A DNA stretch of 64,000 nucleotides. Origin: Nymphaea colorata (taxonomy: Eukaryota; Streptophyta; Magnoliopsida; Nymphaeales; Nymphaeaceae). Each line of letters begins with the position of its first letter. Within the stretch, counting starts at the first letter, position 1. Below, in pieces: positions 16,494-29,551 of this stretch. The position numbers and the translations under genes were made by a program. The notes beneath the pieces are model-generated. The model saw only the letters and a list, made by a program, of their open reading frames with translations, was not told the origin of the DNA and ran no database searches. Location: assembly GCF_008831285.2 (NCBI RefSeq), contig NC_045144.1:18615716-18679715 (forward strand), read 5' to 3'.

Positions 16494-17196
16494 AAAAGTA
16501 TCGTGTGAATGTCAACATAGTACCATTCTGATTCTGTACCACTGATATATGATAGAAAGAACACACAACAGAGACCTTTTTTTCTGTCATTTTGCGTCTC
16601 TTTCTTTAAGTTTTCCACAAGAGTCGGCAACTGATATTCACAACTTCGTTGTTTGTAGCCATCCTATGAAGTATGAACCATGAAGTATGTCGGTTTAAGA
16701 AATTAAAAGGTTCAACAGAAAATCAAGAGGCTTGTTTGTAGGAATAGAAGAAAAGGTTGGACATAAATGAAAGTTCAGATAAGCAAACTCCCTGAGTGAG
16801 AACCGGAGGTAGAGCCGGAAATTTGCTGTTCGGTGTTTCCCGCTCTGCCCTCCCCCATGGCCTCGAGCATTGGATCGTCGGTCTTCCGCTGGAACATTGC
16901 CCCTCCTCGCCCCAAGGTCCACCGAGAATTGCATACTCCGACGAAAGTCAGACTACCCATCATCAGATTCCGGTTGAAGAACGATTTGGAGCTGGAGAAG
17001 ATCGTTAAGGAAGCTGGCCTAAAGGCCTCAGACAGGAGGGTCTTGTATGATTCGGAGATCGCGGACGTGGGTGTAAGAGACTTCATGGAGAGGAGGAAGG
17101 AGTTCGCGAAATCCGTGGATGGCCCTCCGAGATGGTTCTCTCCTATGGAGTGTGGCCGTCCTCCTCCTGACGTTCCTCTGCTTCTCTACTTACCCG

Positions 17197-19806
17197 GTAG
17201 TGAACGTACTTCTTTTACCAGTAGTCTCTAAGCAGCAGAGAGTAGATAATTTTTGCGATTTTGGTGTTATTTTCCCTCGACGATCTTTCCTTGTTTTTTA
17301 ATTCCAGAATCAAGAATTCACGTTCTTGAATTTGTCTAGTAGTTTGCATCATTAAATAGTATTGGAACACTTTAGTTTGTAGTTCTTTCTGGGAGATATG
17401 CTTTGGATGAACCATCTTATCTAAAAAAAGGGATATTTTGCATATGTTATATGCCACATATTCTAACGGAATTCCGGACAAAGTAGTTGCAACAGTTCAT
17501 CTAGGAGCCGGACCGAGCTTACTGTCCTTTGTTTATTAATGTGGGATATAATAATCGTTCTACATAGAACTCGAGTGGATCATGTTCTTTGTGGACCCCG
17601 ACACCTTGATTCGGTTTAAGGATGGATACCCCCACGATGAATGAAAATGGACAGCTGCCGGATGTGCTGGATGGCTGAATGCTTTAAAACCGTCGCTAAA
17701 AGCTTTAGCCACGGGCGAATCAGTGTAGCAACGCTCTATGGTGCTTTAACAGCAGTTTATAATGGTTTTAGTGGTTAACCAACAGTTTATAGTGGTTTTA
17801 GTGATAAATTAAATTTTTTAGACATCTGGCAACATCCGAACCATCATGGAACATCCTGCAGTTGACTGATTTCAATTCTCCCAAATTACATTAGCAGGTC
17901 TTTGAGTGCGTCTTTTTAAATGCAGAGTTGCTTTAAAGGGTTTTCATGATGCAGCATTCTTACTTTGCTATTAAAGTTTATTTCAAGATAGGGCCACCTT
18001 AGATGTAAAAATGACTAGCAGGTTGAGTCAGTTGGCCACTGACCTTAACTAGTCAGCTAATTAATTTCTGCTTTAGAACTGTATATGTAATTATGTATAT
18101 TCTTTGTTTAGAAATACATATTTTCATACTTAATCTTCATATAAATATCTGCATTTATTTTTAGTCGATTGACTTCCAGGGAGGACAGTCTAGGCTGGAT
18201 TAGTCTTGATAAGGTCTTGAACGACCTAAGTTCAACTTCCACTATGACAACTTAGATGACCAACCCCCAAGAAAGTTACTGTAGGCTGTGTTTTACATGG
18301 GATGCAAATCTCTAGTTAGAGCCATGTTTGTGGAAACCAAGAGTATATAGTCATCATTGTTAAGGGATCATAATTTGATATATTATAATTTATGTATGGG
18401 AATGAGATCATACTTGTGTGTTTTCATTTGAAAATGTGCATATGAGGTGAGTGATGATGGTGGTGGCATGCTGTAGTGTCACTAGCTGGTTAGGCAGACA
18501 GACTATGCCAAGACTGCACGGGGTACTGTTTTCCTGCTGAACCAGTCTAGGACGGGTGATCAGAGGATGCCGATAAATCAGTACTTGAACCAAGACCCCT
18601 GAACACCAATGCTGGAGGCATCTGCTCCAGTAAGGCATGCCTAAAAACACCAGATACAATGCGTGCAGAACTGTTTCTAAGGGATCCCATGCTTGTTGCA
18701 TAATATAGTTAGCGATTTAGAAGTATTGCCATGAGGAAAATCATGGTGATGGAAAAAACTTACAATAATTTAGGAAAATTATTGTCATTGAGAAAAAAAA
18801 TTGGTAGATGTGCAATTTTGAATTAATAGAAATGAAGTGCAAATTTGTAAGAAAAACAGCAACATGTAAAAATATGTGGAAATGATAATTTCTTGTCCAC
18901 AACAATCTACTTCTGTTTTTTTTTTTTTTCTAAGATCATATGTGGTTTAAGTAAATTCATCATATTTTCGCAATTCGACTGATGTTTTTCATAACATGAC
19001 GTAGAGGTAGCCCCAGGCTTTGGTGAAAAAAAAGAATTCAGGTTCACTGAGACATGGTTTTAGTGTATCTGAATGCTAAGTGCGCAACTTGATGCAATCA
19101 GTGGTTGCCTGAAACCCAGATGCAGAACCAGAAAACTTATGTAGAGGCAGTCACTTTTTCCTCTAAATTACAGTGGCGACCATGGATGATTTTTAAAAAA
19201 TCTTACATAGTAATTTCTTCCCAAACTCAGCAACCCTCCCCCTCTTTCAGGGCTTAAGTACGCCTAAGTGCATTGTTGATCCAAACATGTGATAGAGGCA
19301 ACACTGATTTTTTTATTTTTTTCCCTCCCCGCCTGTTCCATTCACATTGTTAGAAACAAATGCCAATGAATCTGAATCCTGGTCTTGTTTTAACATGGAA
19401 CATTCCATATAATGGTTTGTCAATTCCATTACGTCATTGTCCATCTCTTGGCAATGATACTTGCTCATTTAAAATGTTGTGTATAGATTTTGGAAATCCA
19501 AGCATTGCTTGTTTGCTATATTCGCAATGATCTACTGTGTAAATTCTTCTTGCTTTGCATGCATGCACAAATTTTAGCCCATTCATTAAGGGCGCAAACT
19601 GCATGCATTACACACATAGGTGCAGAAACAAAATATGTAATTCCAAGAATATCCAGGTAGGAACATGCTTATGGAAATGGAATAGACTAGCCTTTAAGCC
19701 TGCTAACGAAAAGATTTTATATGAAATGTCTTTCAAATATATTACTCTAGGTATTCTGTTGGATGCAAATATGTACTTTCTTAAAGTTGAAGACTGGAAT
19801 TTTCAG
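17197..19806 (+). other. Intron 1 of the acyltransferase gene
   Basis: The donor is G|GTAGTG after the LLLYLPG codons and the acceptor is TTTCAG|GT. No separate gene was found inside. Around 17680-17815 repeated TTTATAGTGGTTTTAGTG-like phrases and an AAACCGTCGCTAAAAGC phrase resemble decayed DNA-transposon ends, but no element borders can be set. Confidence 0.6.
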
Positions 19807-20371
19807 GTATTGACACCATTGGGCTTGGCTTGTTCTTGCACCACCAGCAGCTAGGAAAGTGAGTAGCCTATCACTTTGTCTGTCTCTATCTTCACTTTCT
19901 GAAACATATAATGGTTCCTGACTGGCTAAGGTCCCACCTGCTTATCACATAAAAGCACTAGAGCCATAATAAGAAGGCTTTGATATTTATCCTTGGATTC
20001 CAGTTACCATTACCTAGACCTATATAATGGGCAGTACCACTGTCATGCTGGTGTGGAAGGGAATGACATGTCATTTAATGCACCCACTACCAATGAATGT
20101 TCTCATTGACTTCGTTTCCAGAGATATGTATATCGATATGTACATCCTCTGTACTTTTGACTTGTACTGAAACATAGTTAACTCAATGTGTGTTTTTCTT
20201 GTGTCTTCAATATCTGAGCTTCCAATGGTTTACTACTCTTTGATCTTTAATCTGTTTTACGTCATATGAGCATTAGTCAATGCTCAAACTTAAGGCCTCA
20301 TGAATTTGGCTGCTGAATTTTTGAAGTTTGGTGCCTGCATATTCCAATTTTGGACCGGACACCATTTGAAG

Positions 20372-20372
20372 G

Positions 20373-20425
<53 letters not shown>

Positions 20426-20426
20426 G
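20372..20426. repeat. (CT)n microsatellite directly at the intron 3 donor
   Basis: The CT run starts within the splice donor of exon 3 (GAAG|GTCTCTCTC), so the donor is GTCTCT instead of the usual GTAAGT or GTATGT. The run continues with one T interruption. Confidence 0.9.
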
Positions 20427-22084
20427 ACACATCTAGGGACTGTATGGAAAAGTCAGTGACCAGAATGTAAAATATATTCTGTTTATGCAGTCATGGAGTT
20501 CTCAATTTCCTGTGCTTTATATTTAAACTAGTATAAGGATATAGGTCGAGCAGCTCACTAAACGATATCTGTATCATACCATAATGTTGATGCATGATGT
20601 TTGCTGTTCTATCTGTTAGTGAATGTTGTGAACATCAAAGATGAATATGAAGCTTGCCTGCTTGCTTGCACATCAAAATTATTTAGAAATTAAATCCTTT
20701 AATGTTGTGGGAAGAGATTGCTTTGCTGCTGCAGTTTTCCAGGATTCTTGACTAAAATGTGCCAATGAAGGTGAGCAAGGTTTAGTATTTTACTCGTGTT
20801 GATAAAGAAAGAAAAAATCCACTTTTTCTTCTTTTCCTGAACTGCTATTTTATGTTTCCCATTTGTACTCCTATGCCATAGTTCTCTTAAAAGAATTTCA
20901 GAACCAAGAAAGACATCTGATAGCTGAGGAATGATTTCTCAAATCCCAAAGCACTGAGCGTTGTATTCCTTATCTCATTCTTTGTTTACTACCTTTATTA
21001 ATACAAGGTAAACAGAGATGAACATCACCCTGATTTGCTTCTTCTTATGGATAGGTGGTGTGAACTAAACATTGGAAGGCTACCATCATCAACCTACTTC
21101 CTGTGTTAATAAAGGGCTGGCACCTATGTGATTCTAAACCAAAGCATGCCGTCACTGCTTTTAGATGGAATTTGGGGTGATATCGCTAATAGTTTTCAGA
21201 TACCAGCCTTAGCCAGTTTGCTAACATTAACAAGATGAATTTTTTTATGGCCACACATTTATTCTTCAAATTGATGATCCTAAGTATCCACTTGGTTCCT
21301 AATGTGCTTTGGCAATGTTATTGCCAGGAATTTGGTTATATCTGATTATCCATGTTTAGTTATCTGATCTCATCAACTACATAAAGAAGGATACTAAAAA
21401 TGCATACATTATGTCAACTATAACTACGATTATGTACTACTAAAGGTACTTTTCTCCTTTTGACGGTCCATATCTGTAACCACATGCTTTTCCTAAGGTT
21501 GAAAATTTTACTTGCCTGACAACAATTTTGAGGAACTGTATGAGAATAAGCCTGGATTTTTTTTTTTGAGCCTCTTTCTCTTCTTCATTACACCTCCTAC
21601 TTTAGTTTTTTGAGTTTTCTTCTTTTCTCACTTATTCTTTGTCTGCAAACTGTCCGTAGAGGTCTGCTCAAGTTATTAAGAATTTAAGACCATTGCTCTT
21701 CTCTATCCACAGTTTGGGGTGGAACAAAAAGAATAAGGAATTATTATGTAATATTTCTTTATGCTACCATGTCTGTAGATGTGCGATGACAAAGTCTTTA
21801 GTTTTCCTTAAAGTTGGTATAGTCTTTCCATAACCAGCATAATGTCTGTACATGAACATGAGCCGGTTACTCTCTAAGTTTGCCAGGGGACACCAACAAG
21901 GATGTTCATTGTGCTTTTTTCCTCCTAGGCTCCTTTTGATTCTCTTTCTTGTGGAGCACATTTCCCATGGTTCACATTCTTCTTGTGTTATGTAAGACCA
22001 CCAACAACATGTGAATACATCAGCAAACATTGCCATAGACCAATATTTTGAATGATGCTGATCCTTCATGTGTGAAATACTGGA

Positions 22085-22470
22085 ATAGTTGTCACCAACG
22101 TCACACGGGTACGTGGGTTTTGGCCACGTGCCCTTACCGGTACGGCCGATTCTGGTACCGTGGTATGCCTTGGTACGGTTCGGATAGCGTTCTGAGTCAG
22201 AGCCAATCCAAACCACTTTAAATGAACCTATTTTCACCTGATGCCTCTTCCTCCTTCTTCCTTACCTTCATACAACATATCTCCGGCAAAAATGACATCT
22301 GTTTCTTATATTTATGTTACTTTGTTTGCTGATTTCATGTATATAATTAATTAAAAATATATAACTATCACCGCACCACCATACCAAGTTTGGCGAAAAC
22401 GTCGTATCCGTACATGCTTCCCCGTACCCGTACCAGCATCCGTACCCATACCTATGTGACATAGGTTGTC
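22085..22470. mobile_element. GTACGG-rich short element in intron 3
   Basis: The left end reads GTCACACGGGTACGTGGG (22098). The right end, read in reverse, is GTCACATAGGTATGGGTACGG-like (ending about 22461), an imperfect inverted repeat. Both arms are rich in GGTAC. Near-direct repeats ATAGTTGTCA (22087-22096) and ATAGGTTGTCA (22460-22470) flank it and may be the target duplication. A 157-codon open frame on the minus strand spans part of it but shows no protein family and is considered spurious. Confidence 0.5.
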
Positions 22471-25079
22471 ATTTTATGTTCAATGCAAGGAATCCTCATT
22501 GGAGCAGAAAAATAAATGCACTTCAATTTGTCAAACAAATTAAGGTTAGGCAGAAGCTAATATCGTCTGGATGAATCTTCTGGTTCTTATTTATTTCAAC
22601 AATTATAAGTCCTGCATTATTTGATTGCTATTGTTGCCCCATTTAGATGCTTTTTAACTTAGGAATTTATTATGATCCAGAATGATGAATTAAAGAGACA
22701 TCCAGTGGAAAATAATAGCACCAAAATGGTTGTTATTGGGAAATATTTTGTTTGTGAATACATGCCTTAAGTGTAGTTCATATTTATTTCAGCGTTGAGT
22801 CAAATTCTTTAGTTTGCTTGAAAATGAAAAATGAAAACTTTTCATTTGATCATTTTGTTCGCCTTTTTCATGGTCTCAGCACTGGTGAAATTTGTGGAAA
22901 AGACAGTGAGGTTGGAAAATTCTTCAGCTCCACGTAGACCAGTATATCTTGTTGGTGATTCTTTTGGGGGATGTCTTGCTCTTTCTGTTGCAGCTCGTAA
23001 CCCAGACGTTGACATTGTATTATTATTGGCCAATCCTAGTGAGTATATGATATGCTTTCAACAGAATCAAATCATTGCTTATCAAATTCAACGCTTACTG
23101 TTTTTTGAACTTTTCTTCAGTGACATCTTTTAGCAGGTCCTGGATGCAGTGTCTTTTACCTTTCTCAGAACTGATTCCTGGTGAACTAAAGCTACCAAAT
23201 GACTATCTTCTGAGCTTCCTTGTAGGTATGTGGGGACTCGTGCATCAAGGAATATCTTCATAATATGAGTTGGTTGTTTGAATTTTGCACATCTTTGTTA
23301 GAGATTTATTTGTCCGATCAAATGTGTGTTGAACTCAGACCTCTCTCTCTCACCACACACGCACACATGCATGCGGACAGACAGACATGTACTTGTGCTT
23401 GCAGCCTTGCACAACATATACATGGAGGCCAAACTGAAAATAGTCTCATTACATATAACTTAAGTCCATCTTCCCTGAGAGCATCGAAATTCTGTGGACC
23501 ATCTCTTATGCATGTTGGTTGGTTTCTATCCTGGTCAAGACCCCAAAGTGTAGTTCTGGGCTCGACCTTAGACATGTATGCAATCTTTAACTATAGATGC
23601 TCGTATCCAACTTGTCATGGTTACAAATCCTTGGAAGCTGCAAGATTCCTCTTAGTATGTTTTCGAGAAAAACTGTTTAATAGACTAAATAACCCCTTTT
23701 CAAGATTGCAAACATCAACTTTCAGACACAGCCCATTGAACTTCAGAATTTAGATACTTCAATTGAAATTAGTGGTGACAAGTTAAGGCCAGATCCTTTC
23801 TTCTTTATACCCTTGCTGAAACTTCTAGTTTTTGTCGTCATAACTCATTTAAAACCACTTTCCAACAGGTGCCAAGGTCCCAAAAGTGAAAATTTTTAAC
23901 TCCCTGGCAACATGTTTGACATGTATTTGTGCTAGTTGTCGCTGTATATAATACTAGAGACACACAATAGACTCACTTATTACTGTATGAAAAGGGAAAC
24001 TGTACCTAGCCATGCTCACTGTAGAGTCCTAAAGATATATTACTCACGTCCCAAACTTATCTGGTTGATATAGTTTCTGAAAGCAGTTGGATAAAAAAAA
24101 GGTTTATTTGGGACGGTTGGAGATGATAACATATTGAAAATTAAGTAAAACATAATGAAGTTCAGATTTTTGAAAAAGTGAAGAATCATTATAATCGTTT
24201 ACTCTGGTCCAAGGAGAAATTTGACATATAATATAGTCTGACCAGTTCTGCAGTGAAAACCCTGGAAGTTCAATAAAAGATTTGGAAGTTAAGGCATCAC
24301 GAAAAAATGGGAAAAATTAGAGACATGAAGTCCAACCATCATCCCAAGTGCTTTGATGACATAAATCTTGCCATATGATTTTGGTCTGCACTTGAATTGA
24401 ACGGGATAAGTGACTTCAAGTGAAATGACAGGTTAGTCTTATATTTCGTTTTAAATGGGTGTAATGCCATAATAGATGATGCTTTTAAGCTTTACGAACT
24501 CCGTATGCTAGTTTCAAAAATGTACAGTCATCTCTTCGTTTTCTTTCCCTCTTTTTTGTTCTTGCTCCTCTTATATCTTCACCTAATCCCAGATTCTAAA
24601 AATCTAAAAGAAGACAGACCTATGTTCATCAGGAATTAGGCAGGTAATAGTAACTCAATGTTGAGATTGACGTTTTTTTAGCCTATAGAACCTATATAAT
24701 GTAAATAGATTCAATCAATGTACTAAATTGAAATGTACCATCATACTATGAGATTGATGAATTTTAGAGCCTGATTTTTTGTAATTTCCAATCATCAACC
24801 AGATGTTCAGAATGTTAGCTTCTTACAGTTCATCATATTCTGTTCAATTGTTTTATTGATGAAGATTGAAATGGTAAGTTTGGGGATTTAATGTATTTTC
24901 TTATCTATAGAGATCTCTTCTTGCATGCATTTTAGGTGACCTCAGTTGGCTGCTGACAACTGTCCTGGATCCCTCGTATGCTCAGCAGGTAAAGAAACAA
25001 CAGAAAACATATGCACCATCTGCTTCACTTGATATGAACAGTTTTCTCGTATAAAGAAAAATATTACATTCTACTGTTC

Positions 25080-25160
25080 TTCTCTCTCTCTCTATCTCTC
25101 TCTCTCTATCTATCTATCAATCTATCTATATATATATATAGATATATATATATATATATT
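25080..25160. repeat. Compound CT / ATCT / TA microsatellite in an intron
   Basis: TCTCTC runs pass into CTAT repeats and then (TA)n. It lies in the intron between 24988 and 25644, where one family exon is not found. Confidence 0.9.
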
Positions 25161-25957
25161 ATGCATCATAATCTAAGTCCATTAGCATCATTTAAGAGAG
25201 ATTCAAAAAATGTATTGTTTTGTGTCCAACACTGCATAGCACATTTAAGGACTTCTAGTTAAGGAGGTCAAATCTTCAATGTCATGGCCCTCATGGGCAT
25301 GTCACTTGGCATTTGGCAAGAACTGGTAATTGATTACCTTGCCTTAGCTTTTGTATCAAAAACTTATATCCAGGAGCCTGCTGAATACAAGTACTCTACA
25401 GTCTACAGTTTATCCCTACACTCACTCATAAACTCCAGGAACCTATACCAACTGCATGTATGTATGCATATTGTTATGGAATACTATAGGCATGTTGTTG
25501 CTTCCTCTATTGTTAATTTTCCATCCATTCTGATTTAGCTATGTTCGTTCCTATTTTATATGATTAGGAGATTATGAGGATTAACCAAGCATTTTCTATG
25601 TCGATGTTCTTAATGCAATTGTGATAATTGACTTCATTGACAGATACCAGTAGATGGTTTAGCAAAGGACTTTCTTATGTGGAGGTTGAAGATGCTTCGA
25701 GCAGCTTCATCTTATGCTAATGCACGTCTCCATGCTGTTAAATCTGAAGGATTGGTACTTGCCAGGTTTTTAACTGGTACTTTAAAGCACAGCTACTAGT
25801 CTGAGACTCTGAGTTAAGAAAATGATGGCAGGAATATTTTTGATATGATGTGAAAAACACATATAAAGAATATTGTATAGGCAAGATCTCTGGAAAACAT
25901 GACGGCTAGCTGGAATGCTTTATAAATGTGACTATAATAGTCACTAAAGAAGAATAT

Positions 25958-26370
25958 GATAGGAAAAGGCACTAAGGCCACTTGAAATATATCAATCTTA
26001 TTGAATGAATGTCAAATGGCTGTGTAAAACAGCATACATTGTACAAGAGGCAACCCAAGAATATATATAACCAATTAGAGTGAAGGAGAGAAGGAAGAGA
26101 GGGCTGTTCTAGCCGTTGGAGGTTCCAACGGCTCATAAAGGAGCCGTTGGATCTCCCAACGGCTAGAACAAAGGGGAAACAAAAAGAAAAAGAAAAGGAA
26201 AAAGAAAAGAAAAGAAAAAGAAAAGAAAAGAAAAGAAAAATAAAAGGAAAATAAAAGAAAAGAAAAAGAAAAATAAAAGAAATAATAAAATACATAAAAA
26301 TGAAAATAAAATGTAAAAAATGTAAAACCTAATCTAGCTATGATATCAACAAGATATCTTATTTCCTAAC
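25958..26370 (-). repeat. LTR-like repeat with a nested hairpin, in an intron
   Basis: The right border CTTATTTCCTAACA|TGC and the left TGATAGGAAAAGG have TG...CA polarity like a solo LTR on the minus strand, but no 5-bp target duplication is present, so this is tentative. At 26106-26169 two 29-nt arms pair with about three mismatches around an ATAAAG loop. Each arm is itself nearly palindromic (CCGTTGGA / TCCAACGG). An (AAAAG)n-rich tract follows at 26170-26290. Confidence 0.4.
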
Positions 26371-28050
26371 ATGCTTGACAGGTCTGTGGGTCTTCAAACT
26401 ATGACAAAAGCACTTGCTCTGGTAGAAATGAAAAATGCAAGACGAAAGACAATCACTAGGACTAAATTTTGCCTTCCAATAGCTTCAGTTTGGGTTGGAA
26501 AGCTAACTTGATAGGTGTCACAACCACAAGTTCTTCTGTCTTGTGTGCAATGTTGTAAATTACATAATTTTGTCAGACCAACAGTTATATATGTAACTAA
26601 ATGTAACATTAACTAACATAAAAGGCCTCAATTTTTTAAACATAAAAAAGCTCGAAAACGTACAAAGAAATAGGTTTTTTTTTTCTATATAAAAACATGA
26701 ATTGCATGATGCATAAAAACTAAGTGACAAACATGAAACATCAATTTTATAGGAATGCAGTAATCAAAGTACATCTACTAAGTCAACTTGAAGTCCCTAA
26801 TTCATTTAAGTCTAAAATCTCTAGTACATTATTTTAACTCAAATCTTTAACGCTACCCATAGACTAATCAAAGAAAGAAGGAATATAAACCTGCAATACG
26901 GCAGTGATGGCTTTACTGGGTTCTTCTATTCTACTAGGTTCTTTTGCTCCACTAAGTTCCTCTTAATGTGGCAGTCATTCAACTGATGTTGCTGGTGCAA
27001 TATCCTTGTCTTCAGAATTAACTAACCAAGACTACCAGATTTTCTAGTGTACCATTTTGACTGTAGTGTCAAGAATCATAGGTAAAGGTGGATTTAAGTT
27101 GATAACTACAACCCTTGTCCTCCTCTGGATGAACTCCTTTGTAAACTGCTCAGGCAGACTAGGTGTTCTCTTCTGCATGTAAACAGATGTCAGCATAAAA
27201 CATAGACCACCATCTAGTGGACTAATTAAATGCAACTTAAATGTATGGAATCCACTATGTAAGCGCTGATTACAGAAAAAAAAAAATGTGTTGAACTTCT
27301 TTTAAACATGTCTAACTGACAGTTGATGTACAGGATCATCCAATTTTCCAATGAATCCAACCATTATCACTCCTAAGCCAAAGATTAATAAAAGCACAAA
27401 TATTGATGGTCGTCTAACCAATATTTAAAAGAATATATACACAGATGAAGTTGCAATTTTGGTGGTGCAAAATGAGAAACATCTCCAGTCTCTACCCTTA
27501 AACACGAAATCAGCTCCCAAATGATGTTTTTTCCTCAACCACACAAGAGCACCTCACACACAACTCCTAGGAGCGTGTTGGAGTCCAGTACAAAAATGGT
27601 GTTTTGGATCTCCTTTTTCCACCAGGTTCATATTGCAGTATATGGACTATTTCATACCATGTCATGTTATGGAGCTGTATCATATGATATGGATTATGAA
27701 CTATCCACATAAGATACAACCCCAAAACTATATTGAAGGGTTTATCTTGTCAGATTTTGCACTATGTTTCTAGTTTTTGCATTAGTTACATGAAGCAATG
27801 TAAAAATATGATACCACACGTTACAACATTGGCTGTGCATTATTTTTATGATATGCCATAGTCTTGTCCTTTAAAGCATTGATAGTAGTTGAGTTTTAGG
27901 AAAACAGAACAAATATGTGATGCTATTTAATGGTATTTCAGTGGCAAGGATCAGTTTCTACCCAGTAGAGAGGAAGCTGACAGACTTTGCAGTATACTGA
28001 GCCGCTGCAGGTTTCGGTACTTTAAGGATAGTGGACATTCCATTTTTCTG

Positions 28051-29130
28051 GTGAGAAATAAGTATCAATGTGCACAGAGAAATATATAGATCATATTTAT
28101 GCATTTAGATCCATATATATGTTGATGTCACAATTAATATTGAGGATTAATATTGCTTTTTCATTTCAAGAGTACATTGTGGGAGCATCTCTATATGGCC
28201 ATTGGTTTGGATCTTGTCACTTTATATCTGATCCCCCTTGATTATACAATGAATTTCTGAAAAGATAATTTGGATCTGCAACCAATCAGGAGTGTCCTCA
28301 TTTCTTTTTTTTTCTTCCCCTTTTTCCTTCTAGATGTTCTATTTCTTGTCTTCTAACATAAGCTTAATAGCTCAATGATTAATCCCTCATGACATATATG
28401 AGCATATGAATATCCACCAAGTTGATCTCAGGAGCTGGAGCCTGAAAGCATCCATATATTTCAGGTGGAGCATAGATGAGCCATGGCCAGTTCAAAACAT
28501 TCAAAGCCATGGTGGATTAATTTGGGAGGTTATTGATCTGGTAAATCCAAAAGTATTTCTTAGTAGACTAAAAAACAGAAAGGAGCTTGCAGGACACCAT
28601 TCTCTTCAACCTTGACAGGGCTCATGGAGATTATTGATGTAGCCTGCCTATCCCTACGCATGTTTGTAAAAGCAGGGGCCTAATCATTATACAAGGGCAT
28701 CTGTCTACAAGGATGCAGCTGGGTGTAATCGCCTGTGAGATGAGAAACCTGGGTTCTACCATTGTCATAAATATTGTTCCAGGTTTTTAGGGGCAAAGTT
28801 TTCCTTAGGTTTAATCAAAAAGTTTGTTTTCTCTAGAGAATATCAAAAAATTACCAAAAAAATTTAAAAATAAAAATATTGAAAAAAGAAAAATTGAGTT
28901 TTCTACTAATGTTCTTACAAAAGTATTATAAAAATTCAAACTAGCTCATAATATGTTAAAAAACCTTGAAAACATTAAAATATAATAATTTTTTTCTAAA
29001 AAGGGACAAATGTGACAAATTCATTGGTTTTTTTCCCCAAAGTGTCATGATTTCCCGATTATTCATTTTCATTTATTTTTCCCCTTCTTTTTATGTCTTT
29101 TTAATGGTTTTGCTAACTGGAGGTTGCAAG
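28051..29130 (+). other. Intron of the acyltransferase gene, 5' of the copia insertion
   Basis: The donor is CTG|GTGAGA. An AT-rich stretch at 28800-29060 resembles the dispersed AT-rich repeats but has no clear borders. No gene seen. Confidence 0.5.
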
Positions 29131-29551
29131 TGATAGAAATCTAGCACCAATATCTGTAACCAGAAAACAGCACTCACGCAGGAAGATAGAGATAGAGAGA
29201 GAGAGAGGGAGAGAGAGAGAGAGGGAAAGAGAGAATGAAAACAAGAAGAAACTGAGGAGAAGAAGCCGTAGCCAAAATGGTTTGCACGGCCTCTATTTAT
29301 AATCCCATTTCCAGAATTCTAAGAGTCTCCAATCGTAGAATCCTAGGAGATTTCACAAGCTCCAAGGACATTAATTACATCATAGAAACCTAAGAGACTT
29401 CACATATAACAAGGATATTAACTACAACATAGAATCCTAGGAGACTCTTCACATGTTACAAGGACATTAAATATCTTAACACATTCTACAAGGAGGTGGA
29501 ATCCTAAGAGACTCCTCTTCAACGTGCTGGTGAAGGATTTATATTTTAACA
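29131..29551 (-). repeat. Copia 3' LTR (421 bp)
   Basis: Element-sense start is TGTTAAAATATAAATCC and end is GATTTCTATCA. A TATA-like TATAAATAG lies at 29293-29301. Upstream of it in element sense are four to five imperfect copies of a GTGAAG-CTC-TAGGATTCTA motif about 55 bp apart (29310-29525). Confidence 0.95.

Noticed and set aside
18408-18701. 97-codon minus-strand frame, considered also as a 5S rRNA or SINE-like segment
   Set aside because: No 5S internal promoter or tRNA-like boxes in correct order, and no protein family. It lies in intron 1.
20372-20426. Regularly spaced short repeats checked as a CRISPR-like or satellite array
   Set aside because: They are simple CT dinucleotides, as are all other short-period tracts in the window. 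No spacer-repeat structure exists.
21764-22237. 157-codon open frame on the minus strand
   Set aside because: It lies in intron 3, overlaps a GTACGG-rich short element, and shows no protein family motif.
23265-23753. 162-codon plus-strand frame
   Set aside because: Intronic, with low-complexity CACACA/CTCTCT parts and no family signature.
25266-25325. Candidate for the missing acyltransferase exon (frame VMALMGMSLGIWQEL)
   Set aside because: The available AG acceptors put it out of phase with exon 24936-24988, and the similarity is weak.
25972-26295. Phe/Ser-rich minus-strand frame
   Set aside because: It is the translation of an AAAAG-rich tract.
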